A stretch of 64,000 bases of DNA from contig JAMXBD010001377.1 in NCBI GenBank assembly GCA_024138025.1, forward strand, positions 310,001 through 374,000, given 5' to 3'. Each line of letters begins with the position of its first letter. The first letter of the stretch is position 1. Of this stretch, positions 11,951-24,770 are shown in pieces. Both the position numbers and the translations under genes were made by a program. Source of the stretch: Combretum micranthum (taxonomy: Eukaryota > Streptophyta > Magnoliopsida > Myrtales > Combretaceae). The notes beneath the pieces are model-generated. The model saw only the letters and a program-made list of their open reading frames with translations, made no database searches and was not told the origin of the DNA.

Positions 11951-13850
11951 ATTGAAGAGTATGATTAACTACTCACCAGGTCTCTTCTTCAACAACCTAC
12001 TTTAAAAAAAAAAAAAAACAAGAGCATTTATGATTAATTTAAAATCAAATGTACACATGATTACACTTACGTATAAAGCAATACAAAATGTCATTACATA
12101 TCCCCAAAACAATAGTCTCACATAAAACTTAATACAACTTACGAGGCTATTATGGTCCCAAGTATCACATAACCCTAAATCTTTAATTTCATAAACATAT
12201 ACCCATATATCTCACAATAGAGAAGTTGTAGTAATAAACAATAGAAGTGTATAGGAACTAAGAAATGTAGAAGGCAGTAGTGGAAAAGGCTTTTTTTTTT
12301 TTTTTTGTCAACTCAAAATTGGTTTCCAGTTTCTACTTTACCTAGTTTCTCGTAGCCTTCAAAATTAGCCAAACAAAAACAAAATGTTCAGGTTTTACCT
12401 TACCTCTGAGAAACGACAATCGGCAGTCCATTTGTTTGGAAAATGTATGGGCCTATCTATGATTAAGATATGAAAGTTTGTTATCTTTTATAATTTTTTT
12501 TATTATTCCAAGCGAGTCTCTATCGACTATCGGTGCTCTTAATATTCATCTATTGTTTTTATATACTCTAAATTATATCCATGAAAAATATTGTTATGGC
12601 ATTGTAATTGGGATTTCCATATTTTGGAATTATTTTTCAACCCGATAGACAATACAGATTTCAAAGACAGCAACAACAGTAGTAATAGCAACACAACAGA
12701 TTAGATGGATAAATTCTCATTTCAAAGCTCTTAACTCCTCCTTTCATCTTACAAGTTACAAGCATAAAGGTACAAACTTTATTTGAAAAAAAAAATCAAG
12801 TTTTTTTGTTTGGAAAACTCACCTTAGCTGGCCGGTGGTGATGCAACTGTACCGTGGTGGAGGATGGAGGAGCTGGACAGTGGTCTGCAGAGATGGGAAG
12901 TAGCGGTGATCGACAGTGGCTTGCTCCGGTGCTTCTCCTGTAACTTTTGTTTGGGTTTTGTTTTTCTTCTAGTACTTTCTATTTTAGTTTCTAGGGTATC
13001 ATGAGTTTATAACTTATGAGTATTTGTTTTTAGTTTTTACTTTTAAGTTTTTTACATTTTAGTTTTTAGTTTTTATTTATGCTGCACTGCTTTTGTTTTC
13101 TTTTTATCTTACATTTTAGTTTCAATTTTGTTAGCTTTTAAGTTTTATGTTTTTCACTGTTTCACTTTTAAACTTTGCTAAGTTTCTAACTTTTTTCTGT
13201 CAATTGTCATACTCATACACACATTACATCCAGCGTCCAAAACTCCAAACGAGTGGTCAAGCGTCGAGCTTCTTCTTTTTTTTTTTTTTTACAAGCAAGT
13301 GTTCAGACCTATCCGACCCCGCCGAGCTGATCAATTCACGATCAAACCGGCAAAGTCGATCGAGTCTCTCCGATTCGCTTCAAAAACAAGCAAAACAAGA
13401 GAATCGGCTTGTCTTCAACGCCAATTTCGATCGAATCGGTTTGAACCAACCGTCTGGTCCTGGTACGATAACCCTATCTATGACCATGAAGGCCAGCACT
13501 AACACCGGCGACATATAGGTCCAAGCCTAGGAGCATACCATTGAAGGTCAGCGGCCTGAGTGGCTGGCTTCAAGCTTTCTCCACTTGTCCTTCTTGGATG
13601 ATTCTCACTTATTCAATCATATGTCTGTCATGCATTAACAAATCATTCTTATTAGGATGAACTATAAAACCCTCTTATTTTTCAATGGATGACACATTTG
13701 CTCTTCATTATAAATTATTTATTTTTATATATTACACAGGTTCAGTTTAAAATTTTCAAGATATGCTACTACAAATAATCTTGTAACATTATACACAACA
13801 AGAATTTAACTTTTTGTAGGGGTGAACAAGATGTCTACAAAACTTATAAA
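11951..13850. other. Non-coding, T-rich intergenic stretch
   Basis: It contains homopolymer tracts (A near 12004, T near 12291 and 13276) and a run of 'ttttagttttt'-like words at about 12960-13150. An ORF at 13147-13518 on the + strand reads through the T-tract as a phenylalanine run and ends in a GC-richer patch. Neither that ORF nor its overlapping frame resembles a family I know. Confidence 0.4.
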
Positions 13851-13904
13851 AAGAAGTTGCAAAAATATATGTCAAATGAAAAATAACTACCAAAAACCAT
13901 TGCA

Positions 13905-14130
13905 AAACCATATCTATAAGACAAGATATAAGGTTTTGTACATATATTGTGTGTATAAGATAGGATATGAAGGTTGTGTATCATAATAAAATCGTGTACA
14001 TAAGGCGGGATATATGTGCATATCATATTTACAAGATGATATATGTGTGTATATCCTATTTATAAGATGAACATGTACATGTATATCCCATGTATAACAT
14101 GCGATATAAAGCCATAAATGAATTGTTCAC
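13905..14130. repeat. Degenerate short tandem repeat, unit about 30-45 bp
   Basis: The phrase 'ataagatgNgatatatgtgtNtatccNattt' repeats about six times with length variation, with unit starts near 13915, 13956, 14000, 14029, 14062 and 14095. Each unit contains the near-palindrome atatgtg...catat, so the array can form several small hairpins. It is non-coding. Confidence 0.5.
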
Positions 14131-14235
14131 ATATCCCATGTTAAAACTAGCAATTTTAAAGTTGTATTTTGTTAGTTAATTTTAATTAAACCTTATCTAA
14201 GTAATTATTTTTAGAGTTGATGTCAAAATTTTCGC

Positions 14236-14412
14236 AAAAAGTTTAATCAAGTACTTAAAGTTTGGCTTTGAATAATTTGGTACCTGAAGTAAGTTTTCAC
14301 ATACATTTTTGTTACCTAATTGAACTTACAACTAGAGAAAACATACGCAAAAACTTACTTTAGGTACCAAATTGTTCCAACAAAACTTTATGTGCTTGAT
14401 TGAACTTTTTAC
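14236..14412. repeat. Foldback (inverted repeat) element
   Basis: The left arm (14236-14297) and right arm (14349-14412) are reverse complements over about 62 bp with a few mismatches. Both carry aaNttggtacctNaagtaagttt and the outer word aaaaagttNaatcaag. The loop is about 50 bp. This is a typical MITE or solo foldback structure. A target-site duplication was not clear. Confidence 0.6.
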
Positions 14413-16103
14413 AAACGTTAAGGTATTTTACTACATTTTGTGAGATATTAGGAGCTCGAATAGACTTATGAGATTGATTGTGATCAAGTTAGAATCCAGT
14501 ATGTACTCTATCCTATGATCACTTTTATGGCAAATATACCAATCAAAGTATAGTATAGCAATTAATATCGGGTATCATCACTTAAGGATGTCTTTTAAGT
14601 ACTAGTAACACCATAATCCTATTATCCAACCCTAAAAGTATCAATGATTTTAATATTTATTAATAACTAATTATTATAGCTAATTAATCAATATCAAGAT
14701 TACTTTTCTTTAAATTCATATTCACAACTTACTCTAACCATTTCAATTACCACTACTTATCATGTAACTTTCACACTAATATAATATTTCAATTCATAGA
14801 TCACTTATCTTGAACCACAATATTAGTTTATTAATATCCCTTTCAATTAACAGCAATCTAGAAATTGCATTAAAGAACAATGATTCCCTTATCAGAAATA
14901 AAACCTAACCCTAGATCTTAAATGTAATACGAAAGAATTATGGTACCATACCTGTAAGGGTGCATGCAATTCTTTTCATCCACGTAAGGTCTATTCATAT
15001 GAGCAATTTCTTAGTTTACCCATATGAAATTTGATCATTAAATCAATATGTCGACGAATATCAATTTAATAGCAATAAAAATATATAGGTGAATTCAAGA
15101 AAATAAATCTATTATTAGAAGACCAATATATACTAATTACATAAACAAGTGGGGTTCTTTTAAGGCTTGAAAAGTAAAGAAACATAAAAACCCGTTTATA
15201 ATGATTTTCTAATAACTCTAAGATTGTAAATCTTCAATAGCATAGCAATCTTGAATATACTCTCTATTCTCACACTAGAAATTCTTTATCTCTCAAATAT
15301 TTGGCCAAGTTCTTTCTAGTAGATTTGAGATATTAATTATATATGGCCCTTGTAAATCTGCTTCTAAATCTTGTTCACCTCATAATAATAAGATATTTTT
15401 CTTTATTTTTCTCTCTTACAAATGTTTAGATGAAGTTCAGTACGTATCTTGACCATATCTTTTAAAGATAAGCTTATAATGTTGAAAAGATACGCTGCGG
15501 TTTCAATACGAGTCTTAACACAAGCATCGTGTACTCACTCTTATAGTATGGAAAATACACAATTTTTGCTCGAAAACAACTCCCACAAAAACCCAAACAT
15601 GGATTGTGTCCTCCGTCATGTAGCAAATAGAATACCCTTGTACTCTTCGCAAGAACCTTTGCATCACTTGTGTTGTCTCTCGTGTAAACCTTTATGTTTC
15701 CCACATAAGTGAATCGTGTACTTTCTTGTATAGACTGTACTTTTCCAACTTTCTTCATCTTGAACAAAACTTGCTTTAACTCATCCAAATTCCTTCTTTT
15801 AAGCTCAAAGACCTTTACAAAACCTGAAATCAACAATTAAACTAATTGGGTACCTTTTTCTTATAATTATTCATAAAAATTAATCATTAAGCTCAAAATA
15901 TCCCTCTAAAATATAGGTTAGATAACAACTTATCAAATTCCCCCACAACCTATTTTTATGTGCATGGTAAGTGAAGCTTTTCATGTGAAACATAACAGGT
16001 ACATGGTCATGTTTCTAAGCCATAGGCCTCTTATGTTTCAAATTCAAACTATTCAAGCCATGTTTTGTTTTTTATGGACTACACGGTTGATAAGTGCAAT
16101 TGT
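14413..16103. other. AT-rich intergenic DNA, no gene seen
   Basis: Mostly low-complexity AT-rich sequence. The longest reading frames (15449-15712 plus, 15474-15836 minus) overlap each other on opposite strands and lack recognisable domains. The minus frame shows a lysine/leucine-rich start only. I cannot support a gene here. Confidence 0.4.
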
Positions 16104-17360
16104 TGTAAACCCCTAGATTTATGTTAACCTTGTAATAGGGACTCTAGAATCGGAAGACAAATCGAAACCCTAAAGTCAACTAAATCAACAACAAGCCCTA
16201 GTGAATTTAGATTTGGCAATCTCGCGCACAAAACCCTAAAACAATCAAAATAAGATAACCTTAGATTACAGTGCAAAATGATGTCACATAACCTAAAAAG
16301 ATCATATTCATAAAAAATTCGCTCGTTTCGAATTCGAACCCTAAACGGCATCATTTCTGGAAAAAAGGTCCCAACATGTGAAACGGTGAAAATATTTCGA
16401 TAATATTTAGACTCTAATAAGATGAGGAGTCGTAAAATATTAGTTATAAAATTTTTCGGCTCCTAAAAATATCAGATATAGCTTGTTTACGCATATTTTT
16501 CTTACTACCGATATTTTATTTATCTAATCTACTATTCAATTACTATTCATTACTATTCCTCCATCTCTAATTTTCCTTATAACCTATTTCTTACATCTTA
16601 CATATCTATTATTATATTTTTCATTTCCAATACAACTTTTTACATAACTTCTCTTATGTTTTATTTGCTTTTCTCTACCAAAATTATTTTTTTCACTCCT
16701 TCACCATCTCTCTCTTAAGGCCAGCGCAACTTCTCTCTCTCTCTCCCAAATTTCTTTTCTTTTTCAATTTATTTTATTACATTTAATTTCCCTTCACATT
16801 TCTCTATAAATACCCCATCTCCCTCCATTTCTTTCACACGTCTCTTTTTACATAACAAAACTCTACCAAAATTTCTCCACAAATTTCCTCTCTACAATTT
16901 CCTCTCTACCTCCATAAACCATCCATTTCTCTTTAGGAAAAATCCTAAATACACCATCCATTTGTTTCTTTCAACTTCAACCTTTCATCAACTTTAGGTA
17001 AAAATTCCTAAAATATCTCTTTTGTTTATGTAACATAACATGAACAATGTGTGTGTTTTGATTCTACATAATCCCTATGATGGGAATGGAATCACGAAAA
17101 ACAATATGCTTTTCATGTCTTGCTCATAATGGGTTATTGTTATATTATGCCCATGTTCCTAACATAACTTTTATATGCTATTATGTGTAATATATAACTT
17201 TATTTCTTAAAGCCTAAACTCTCACTAATCTGAGTCTTTATTATTGTTTATTACATGCTTTATTATCTATTTCATGCAAATAAATATGAATAGTCAATCT
17301 TTAGTCTTAGACTTATCTTCATCAAGTCAATTTTTGGCCATGATTGATTGCATATTTGAT
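16104..17360 (+). mobile_element. Family A LTR, 5' part (broken copy)
   Basis: It starts TGTAAACCCCT at 16104 and follows the full-length copy (922 onward) through the 'aaccctaaa...gataacctta' zone, the CT-rich block and the TATA box at 16805-16812, up to about 17360. Its text then departs from the parent. The expected 3' end is not on this strand; instead the 3' half of the same family lies next door on the minus strand (17664-20215). No paired target duplication was found for this copy. Confidence 0.65.
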
Positions 17361-17663
17361 TTCTTTTAGGTAGAAATAGATTTCATATAGTAGACTAGAT
17401 CTACAAAAATAGAGAAGTTTAAATATAGATCTAGACATGGACTACATAAAAACTTTCTACATAAAGATTAAATCTTTTTAAGGAATGATGAACTCAAATG
17501 CAACTTTATATGCATCTAATGACGAAAGACATCTCCATTAGACATATAACATTAGAATCCAATTATCTTGAAAGAAAGATTGATGAAATTAAGGATTCTT
17601 ACGGTTTAAGAACTTAAACAACACATTAATAAATGTTTTGGAAGGAATTCGAAGTAAAGTTAG

Positions 17664-20215
17664 TATCACGCCTCAACGGATACCCTAAACGTGACAGCCT
17701 ATCGTATACAATATTAAAACTTAAGAATGACTACCTCAGTTACTCGAAAGCTTTCATATTGGTACAAGGTGTACATTCGCAACAAATGGAGACCAGTAGA
17801 GTTATACATTTTAAGATAATGGCAATGGAACATATAAAAAAAATACTAATATGTTTCATCAAATATAAGGTTCTACAACTTCTACGGGGCATTCCCATGA
17901 TAAGTCTCCATATCAATAAAGTCTTAATAGACAAAGAGCTTATAACTAAAAGATTTTAAAAGAAATCTAATCTATATCTTCAAAATAGAATTCCTCCAAA
18001 AGCTTCCCAAAAACGTAAGTTCTACTCTGACAAGCAAGGTGGTCTCGGGTGTAAAACAACGATCCTGCAACATCAAAAGTCTATTGAGGAATAAGCATAA
18101 CTAGCTTAGTGAGATAATCCTTACGTAAAAGTACTCATGATAAGCATTCAAATAAGTTCATTAGACAAGCATATGAAATGCAAGCAACCATATGATCAAA
18201 CACTACATACGACTATCCGGTTTCGTATGTAAGATGGATTTACCCCTCCATCGGTGGTTAGGAAATGATTTGAACTAAGCCCCAATCGACCTCCTAGAAA
18301 TTCGCGTGCATCTTGGGGTTCTAAAGAACCATACTACTAGTCATCGGCCTTTTCTTACCCAAAGCGATTGATCCGGGTTGGCTACACCTTGAGGTCGTAT
18401 TCCTCAAAAGTATTCTAATTCCTCAAGATGTTGCTAGGCAGCTAACATTTCCGTCCCACACTGAGGAGTAGTAGCAAAATGCAAAATGATATTCTAAGTG
18501 ATTTGCATGAGCAATTTAGTTTAAGGGAGTTTCCAATCCAGTATTAATTTATTTAGGGCGATCAATCAATATTTGCACATGCAGCAATATACATAAAAGA
18601 CAATTTATATCAATCAACCAATAAAGCTCCATATTCTTATCGTTTATTCATCACCATAAGGAATCACATACATAGCTCCCATGATAACCCGCATGCATAT
18701 CAATTTTTTTCTTTTTCTAACATCTAATGCTCTATTACAAGCACATGCACGGATATATAAAATGTAAAAGAAAACTCACTCGTCCATTTCGCAATCTTCT
18801 TAGTCGAAGTAATCCTCCGGAAGGAAATCTTGTATTCTTTGTCGCCTAAATAAAATAAATACCCGGATGAGATTTCACGAAAGTTTTACTCAAACTTTCT
18901 AATTCTATTTTTCTATGTTCATAAAAATCGTATAGAGGAAAATTCTAACTTAAAATGGTCATAACTTGCTCATTTTAACTCGGAATTTCACATATTATAT
19001 ACCGCTTTCTACCTACTTGAAAAAGAACTATCTATTTCTAAGGTTATTTTTGTTATAAAGGTCTTATGGGTCATGAAAAAGGTCGGTACAGAATCTCCAC
19101 GAAAATCCCAGCCCTTGAAATACAATTTTTAAACTTTTCTTGATCCCAAAAATCATTTAGCAAAAATGTAGATATTTATATGATTGAAAATGCTTTGAAT
19201 ATATATATATATATATATATAGGCTCATATTATATGCATGATTCAATGGTATTGTCTCAATGATTATTTTTTGTAAAACAATTTGTCTTATGGTGTTAAA
19301 AACTTAAATCTTTACAATTTTTTTTCTAAGTGTTTTGAAAGAACTTTATAAATTCTTGGGTTATTATAAATAAGTATATTCTTATTTTGTTTCCATTTTT
19401 TTCTGAAATAAATAAATTTTCTCTTAACTTTGGTATTGTACAAATTTTACTTCTAATGATAAAAATGAAGTTTCCAAAAGCTGTCGATAACCCATAATAA
19501 TTTGGGTTGTATATATATATTTTCCTTTTAAAATAGTTTTGATAAACAAGTCTTCTTCCTCTTATACTTTCACTTCCTAACTTCTTTAAAAATAAATAAA
19601 TTTTATTTCTAAAACTTAGTCTTTTAACTTCTTTATATACTTGGAAGGAAATCATTTTTAACATGTTTCTAAGCTGTTGATAATATCTATTTATTTGAAT
19701 TCACTATGTTTACATTCGCTTTATTTATTTGAAAATGGGTTTTATCATTTAGATTCTTGGCAACCTTTATTTTTTTCTAAGTGGGTTTATAATTTAGTGA
19801 ATTGATTTTTATCTTAACTTTGAAAACTAGTCTAGTTCTTGGTTTTATTATAGAGTTAGAAAAGAAATCCTATAATTAAGTTTTTATGGAAAATTTGAAT
19901 ATCAAAGAGTTATCAACACTAAGTTTTAATAAACTTTATGTTCCTCATCATAAAAAGATGGTGTTTATTTTCTTAGTTAATTTATTTGGTAAAAATAATC
20001 TTTTATTGTTATTAAAGGAAATTTGTGATGTGTTTGTCTAAATTTATAAAAATACTTTTCCTTATGTTTTATGATAAAATCTTTGTTTAATTCAAAGTTA
20101 GATAATAAAAGAGTTTGGTTCCATTTTCCTTTATTAAAGATAATTCCATTTTAAATTTGTTGAGACAATATCATTATAATGATGCATGCACGTAATTATG
20201 TAGTATGCAAAAGAT
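17664..20215 (-). mobile_element. Family A LTR, 3' part in inverted orientation
   Basis: Read on the minus strand, this matches the full-length LTR from its 3' end (about 5216) back to about 2870. The end TGTCACGCC appears here as TATCACGCC at 17664. The GC-richer 'cggaggggtaaatcc' zone maps to about 18240-18440, the 'gactaagaagatNgcgaaatgga' block to about 18785-18815, and the 'aaaatgagcaagttatg(g/a)cc' block to about 18950-18975. It ends at the gttgagaca...atgca words near 20160. It carries an (AT)n microsatellite at about 19200-19222. ORFs within it are not credible genes. Confidence 0.65.
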
Positions 20216-20747
20216 GAAAATATCACATAATAATATAAGAAAGATTATGATAAGTAGAAATAAGCAAAAATAATTCCAGTCTTTCTAATTTTTTTCTCTC
20301 TCTCTTTCTCTAGGGTGTATAAAAAAACAACCGAACCAAATCAATCCGTAACTAAACCAAACCAAACCAAATCGAAAATAGGTTTTTTTTTCAATTTGGT
20401 TCAAAATATTTTTCAATTCGAATCAATTTGTAAATTTATGGTTAGTTTAAAGGGTAAACCAAAGTAATCAGTAAAACCAAATAAAACCATTTAGAAAAAT
20501 ATAATAATATTTTACTTGTAAGTTGTAACTATAATTTTTTTATGATGATTAATTAAAGACTATATATGTTCATATGATTTTATTTGATATTTATAATTTG
20601 GTGAATATTGATTAAAATCAACTTGTTCTTTTTTAAATTTGTTTTTTAGGCTCATGATGTTTATTCTTTTGTTAGTGATGAACTATTTTTTTAATAGTTT
20701 TTAACTTTATAAAATATGAAATTTTTTATTTAGTTATTGATGCGCTC

Positions 20748-22179
20748 AAAACGATCGTACCAAACTTTAAAATTTATAAACCTAGAATTAATCCTACGAT
20801 CGAGCAAAGGCAAGCATACCTATTCGAAAATAGTGTATGATTAAAATAAGGTATTGTCCTCAGGAATCTAAAAAACAATTAGTAGTGTTACCCTTTCTCC
20901 ACTATTTAGTCTCGTTCTTAAATTAACATGTGTTATCATCAACTACTACTTAACTAATTTAATGAACCCTAAGATCCTTATGAAAGCTTTTAAGAATTAT
21001 AATCAATCACAAGATATGCAACATACCCCTCATTTGTTCCACCCTAAACCCTAACTTTTCATATAAAGATATATTGATTAATGACTCATTTGCACCTTGC
21101 ACTGCATGAACTTTCTATTAAACTAATTACTCCCTCGAGCTAATCAATTTCTAATCTTACATGAATTAGTAGAAACCTCTTTATAACTAATATCAATACA
21201 AGATTGGATTGAAGATCCTAGTTCATAAATAAAGATCAAATCTTTATTGCAGTAAATCAAAGTTTCTCTATCTCTAGATGAAACATGTGACTTTCTTATT
21301 CATGAAGATCTAACTTATTAGATGAAACCTCTTCCATCTAATAAGAATCATGCATGTAATTAACTTTGCGCATAAATCAATCAAAAAACAATTATAATAC
21401 ATGAATAGATGCAAAAGTATAAACTTCTCATTAATCAAGGCAATTCAATTCATATTGGGTTTAGGGTTTCACAAGATTTAGGGTTAGGAATCTACTCCTC
21501 CATGGAGTTTACAATAAAAACACAATATCTAGAGAAGTATAATAGAAACATGATGTAGAAATACAAACCTTGAATGATCTTGTGATAATCTATGATGTCT
21601 AAACAATCTTTCTCTTCCAAGTGCGTCTTTTCTCTCTTAATGTTCCCAATGTACAGTCCAAGATCCCAAATAAATCAACAAGGCGGCAATTTATAGTATA
21701 GGAAAAAGTCATGTGTGCATGAGGGGTCTGCACGGCTGTGCTCAGGGCCGTGCAGGATGAGAAAATGGATTTTTTACATTTTTAAGTTCTGCACAGCCTT
21801 CTGCATGGGGTTGTGCAGAACTCCAAATCTTCTTTTTCTTCTCGGATCAAGTTATTTGCTTTTGCACTGCTTTGTGCACTCCCTATACAGCTGTTAGTGC
21901 ATGAATTAAGATACTTGCTAGTCACCTTTTTTCCCTCTGCACAAGCATCTGAATGACCATGCATGAACTTATGCACAATTGAAAATCATCACTTTGTAGC
22001 CTTTGTTAAATCTTTCCTTGTTTTTGCTTAAATCATCCATAAATCTTCCAAATGAGTACTTGAACCCTGAAAAACAAATATTCAACATTTAAGTATCTTT
22101 CTCTTAAGAATTTCACATAAAATTAATGCAAAATTATATCAATTGAGTATAGAAAATATGGGTCTTTTAACACTTATCA
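20748..22179 (-). mobile_element. Solo LTR, 1.43 kb, family B (TSD GTTAT)
   Basis: It runs from TGATGCGCTC at 20748 to CACTTATCA at 22179. It is flanked by GTTAT on both sides (20743-20747 and 22180-22184), a 5-bp target duplication. On the minus strand it starts TGATAAGTGTTAAAAGACC, a start I associate with plant gypsy LTRs, so that orientation is preferred. There is no internal coding region, hence a solo LTR. It sits inside the composite element 20312-25229. Inner text near 21715-21960 has repeated tgcac(a/g)g.c.tgtgc words. ORFs there are chance. Confidence 0.75.
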
Positions 22180-22184
22180 GTTAT

Positions 22185-24770
22185 AGACTGCAAACCCCAA
22201 GTTTTTCATAATGAAAATTAGAGAATAAAATTTAAGCTTAATGAAGAATTAAAATATTTTGAATGAATGATGTTTCCAATAATTTAATTACAATGGCTTT
22301 TGTAAAATAGATCTAGTAGAAATAGAAATTCAAAATTTTCGATTGAGTTATTTCAAGATGTTTGCCAATTAATTTATGTTTTCAAACTCTTAGAAATTTG
22401 AATATCATAAACTTAACTCCTAAATTATAATATTAATATAGATTCTTATGAGAAATTATCCAATTAAATAGAATTTATAAACTAAACTTACCAAACTTGG
22501 TATTGGTTTTAAGTATTAATTTTAATGCATTAATATGTAGAGGACAATTTGCACTTGGAACTAAGCTCAATTTCTATCATATAAAGCTCATTTAGCCCAC
22601 CATAACTACTATACAAACAGACACGTGATTTCTCTTTAATGCCTCTATAGTCAACAAATTTTGCTTTATACATATGGGATAAACATCAAAGTTGGACAGA
22701 AAATCACTTCCCCTTCTTCCTATTGCTTCCAATGTAACACACACACACACACTCCATAATTCTCTCTTAATTTCCCTTCTTGAATCAATGAGGAATTCAA
22801 GTTACTCATATATCATCAAGCTAGTAATCAAGCTAGTATGCATATAAGTAAGTTGGTTTTACTCTTTTGCTTTGTTAATTTTGTTTTATGAGTAAGGGTA
22901 GGATTGACTTTTTTTTGTTAGTTAACAGCGTAAATAGGATGGTTATGAGTTTTGTTGTGAGATATATGATGTGGAGTTATGAAATTGAGGCATTGAGTCT
23001 TGAGTCATGGGTAATAAGGGTTATAGATGGTTGGTTGTGGAGTAGTTATAAGATTCTATGAAGATGAGAATGGTGAAAATGAGTCTTATATGTTGATGTT
23101 AGAGTGTATTTGATGGATATGAGACATTTAAAGTTAGCTAAATGTGCAAAAATGCAAAGTTTAAAAGTGTATTTCACTGTTAGATGACCACGGGGCGTGG
23201 TAGAAGGCATAATGTGTTTTGTAGCGTTTTTCTGGGTAGATACATGCCTTCCCACGAAGCATGGCAAAGGGTGTGGTAGAATCTATGCCTACGCTAAGTT
23301 GATTCGTGCTTCCATACGAGGCATGGTATGGGGCATAGTGACCCCAGTGTCTTGCCTTGTCCAATATGCCCTTTGATACAGGTGTGGCCATGGGTGTATG
23401 GCTTTTAGTTTAAGTTTTTGTCTCCTTTAGCTCTAAGACCTTATGTAACTATTCTTTTCTTTGTTAAATAGTTAGTAATACAATCTTTTCTATCTTATAA
23501 AAGCCTTAGATTAAGATTCGAACCTTCCATTTGATTATTACGATGATCAAGGTGACATGCAAGACTGTGTAACTTCAATCTTTTCACTTTGTTTAATTGT
23601 ATAATAATGGAATATAATATAAACACAATTGGAGTGAATCCAATGCATGGGGTTAGGAAATCTTGTATGCCATGTGTTATATGAATGAATTACAAATCTT
23701 AATGTTCGAAGTGAAACTATTTGCTTGATAATAAGTGTGATTTGAAATGATGAATGTATGAAATTGGTGTTACCACTAAATAATATGGAATAAAGCTTAT
23801 TAAACTCCTAAACTTAAAATGACATGCATTTCATGACATTATATTTGCATTAGCATGGTATTCATGTCATGTGTTAACAGTTGGATTTTGTGTTAATACT
23901 TGTTAAGTCCAGTGGATCTAGTTAAGGTTATCATAGAGTTGTCAGCTTCACAGGAACTAAGCAGGTTTCAAAGGAGGTCGCATGTATTGGAGTTGGCTTC
24001 AGAGCATTAATACTTAGTAAGAATACTCAAGTTCTAAAAAAAGTAGAGAGTGCATATGAAATCTATTTACAAATAGTAAACGAGATTAAAAGAGTTTTCT
24101 TTCTTTAGTTTTGAGATTCTCATGGGTATGGATTACTGAATTGATCCTTCAATCCCTAGGGAAGGCGTAGATCCCCATGGGTTTGAATTCCGTTTATTCA
24201 AACTATGTTTGTTACATATGTTTGATGGATGCATTGCATATGATTGTTGACTAAACTTATTTGATGTTAATGGTATGTGTTAAGATTATATTATTCAATG
24301 AGCTTTTTATGCTCACACTTCCTTGGACTGATCTTTCACTGCAACATAAGCAAGAAGACCAAAACCAAGATTAGGTGTGGAAGTTAGGATAGAATGGACT
24401 TATGTAACTATTTTGGAAGGAAGACCTTGTTTTGTAATAGAGACTTAGTGATGATGTTGTAATAGCATAAGTTGTATTTTGTTTTTTTTTTTTTGTAAAT
24501 TCTATTGTAAAAGTGTTATGAAGAAGCTATAGAAGACCATGGATGTAATATGATTGTGGTGACCTAGACTTGTACATTATCTTTATTCATGGCTTATATA
24601 TTTTGCAATATCTTTCTTGCTTTGATCAACCATTGATCTTGTTTATTTGTCTACACCACGCAGGGAATGTTAGTTGTATAGTATTTATGTAACCTCTTAG
24701 AGGCCTCAATTGGTTACATGGTATATTATTACAACTAAGGTACCTTATAGAAATGTGACATAAACTTTTA
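22185..24770. other. Repeat-derived non-coding DNA inside the composite element
   Basis: It includes an (AC)n microsatellite near 22739 and a GC-richer patch at 23180-23400 with repeated 'cat(g/a)gNatggggNat' words, as seen in gypsy LTR leaders. The right side ends near 'aaatgtgaca' (24766), which looks like an LTR 3' end, but I could not match a left end or a target duplication. No gene was seen. Confidence 0.3.

Noticed and set aside
13147..13518. 123-codon ORF with a phenylalanine run
   Set aside because: It reads through a poly-T tract, has no domain, and overlaps another frame of equal quality.
13905..14130. CRISPR-like array
   Set aside because: Units are degenerate, of uneven length and without distinct spacers, in plant nuclear DNA.
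15449..15836. Opposed ORFs of 87 and 120 codons
   Set aside because: They overlap on opposite strands, with no recognisable family, no splice context and no conservation evidence.
19326..19664. 112-codon minus-strand ORF, lysine/isoleucine-rich
   Set aside because: It lies inside the inverted LTR copy; its composition is that of AT-rich DNA and it has no motif.
22517..24766. Possible LTR from tgtagagg to gtgaca
   Set aside because: Flanking five bases (taata / taaac) do not match, and no second copy is in the window.
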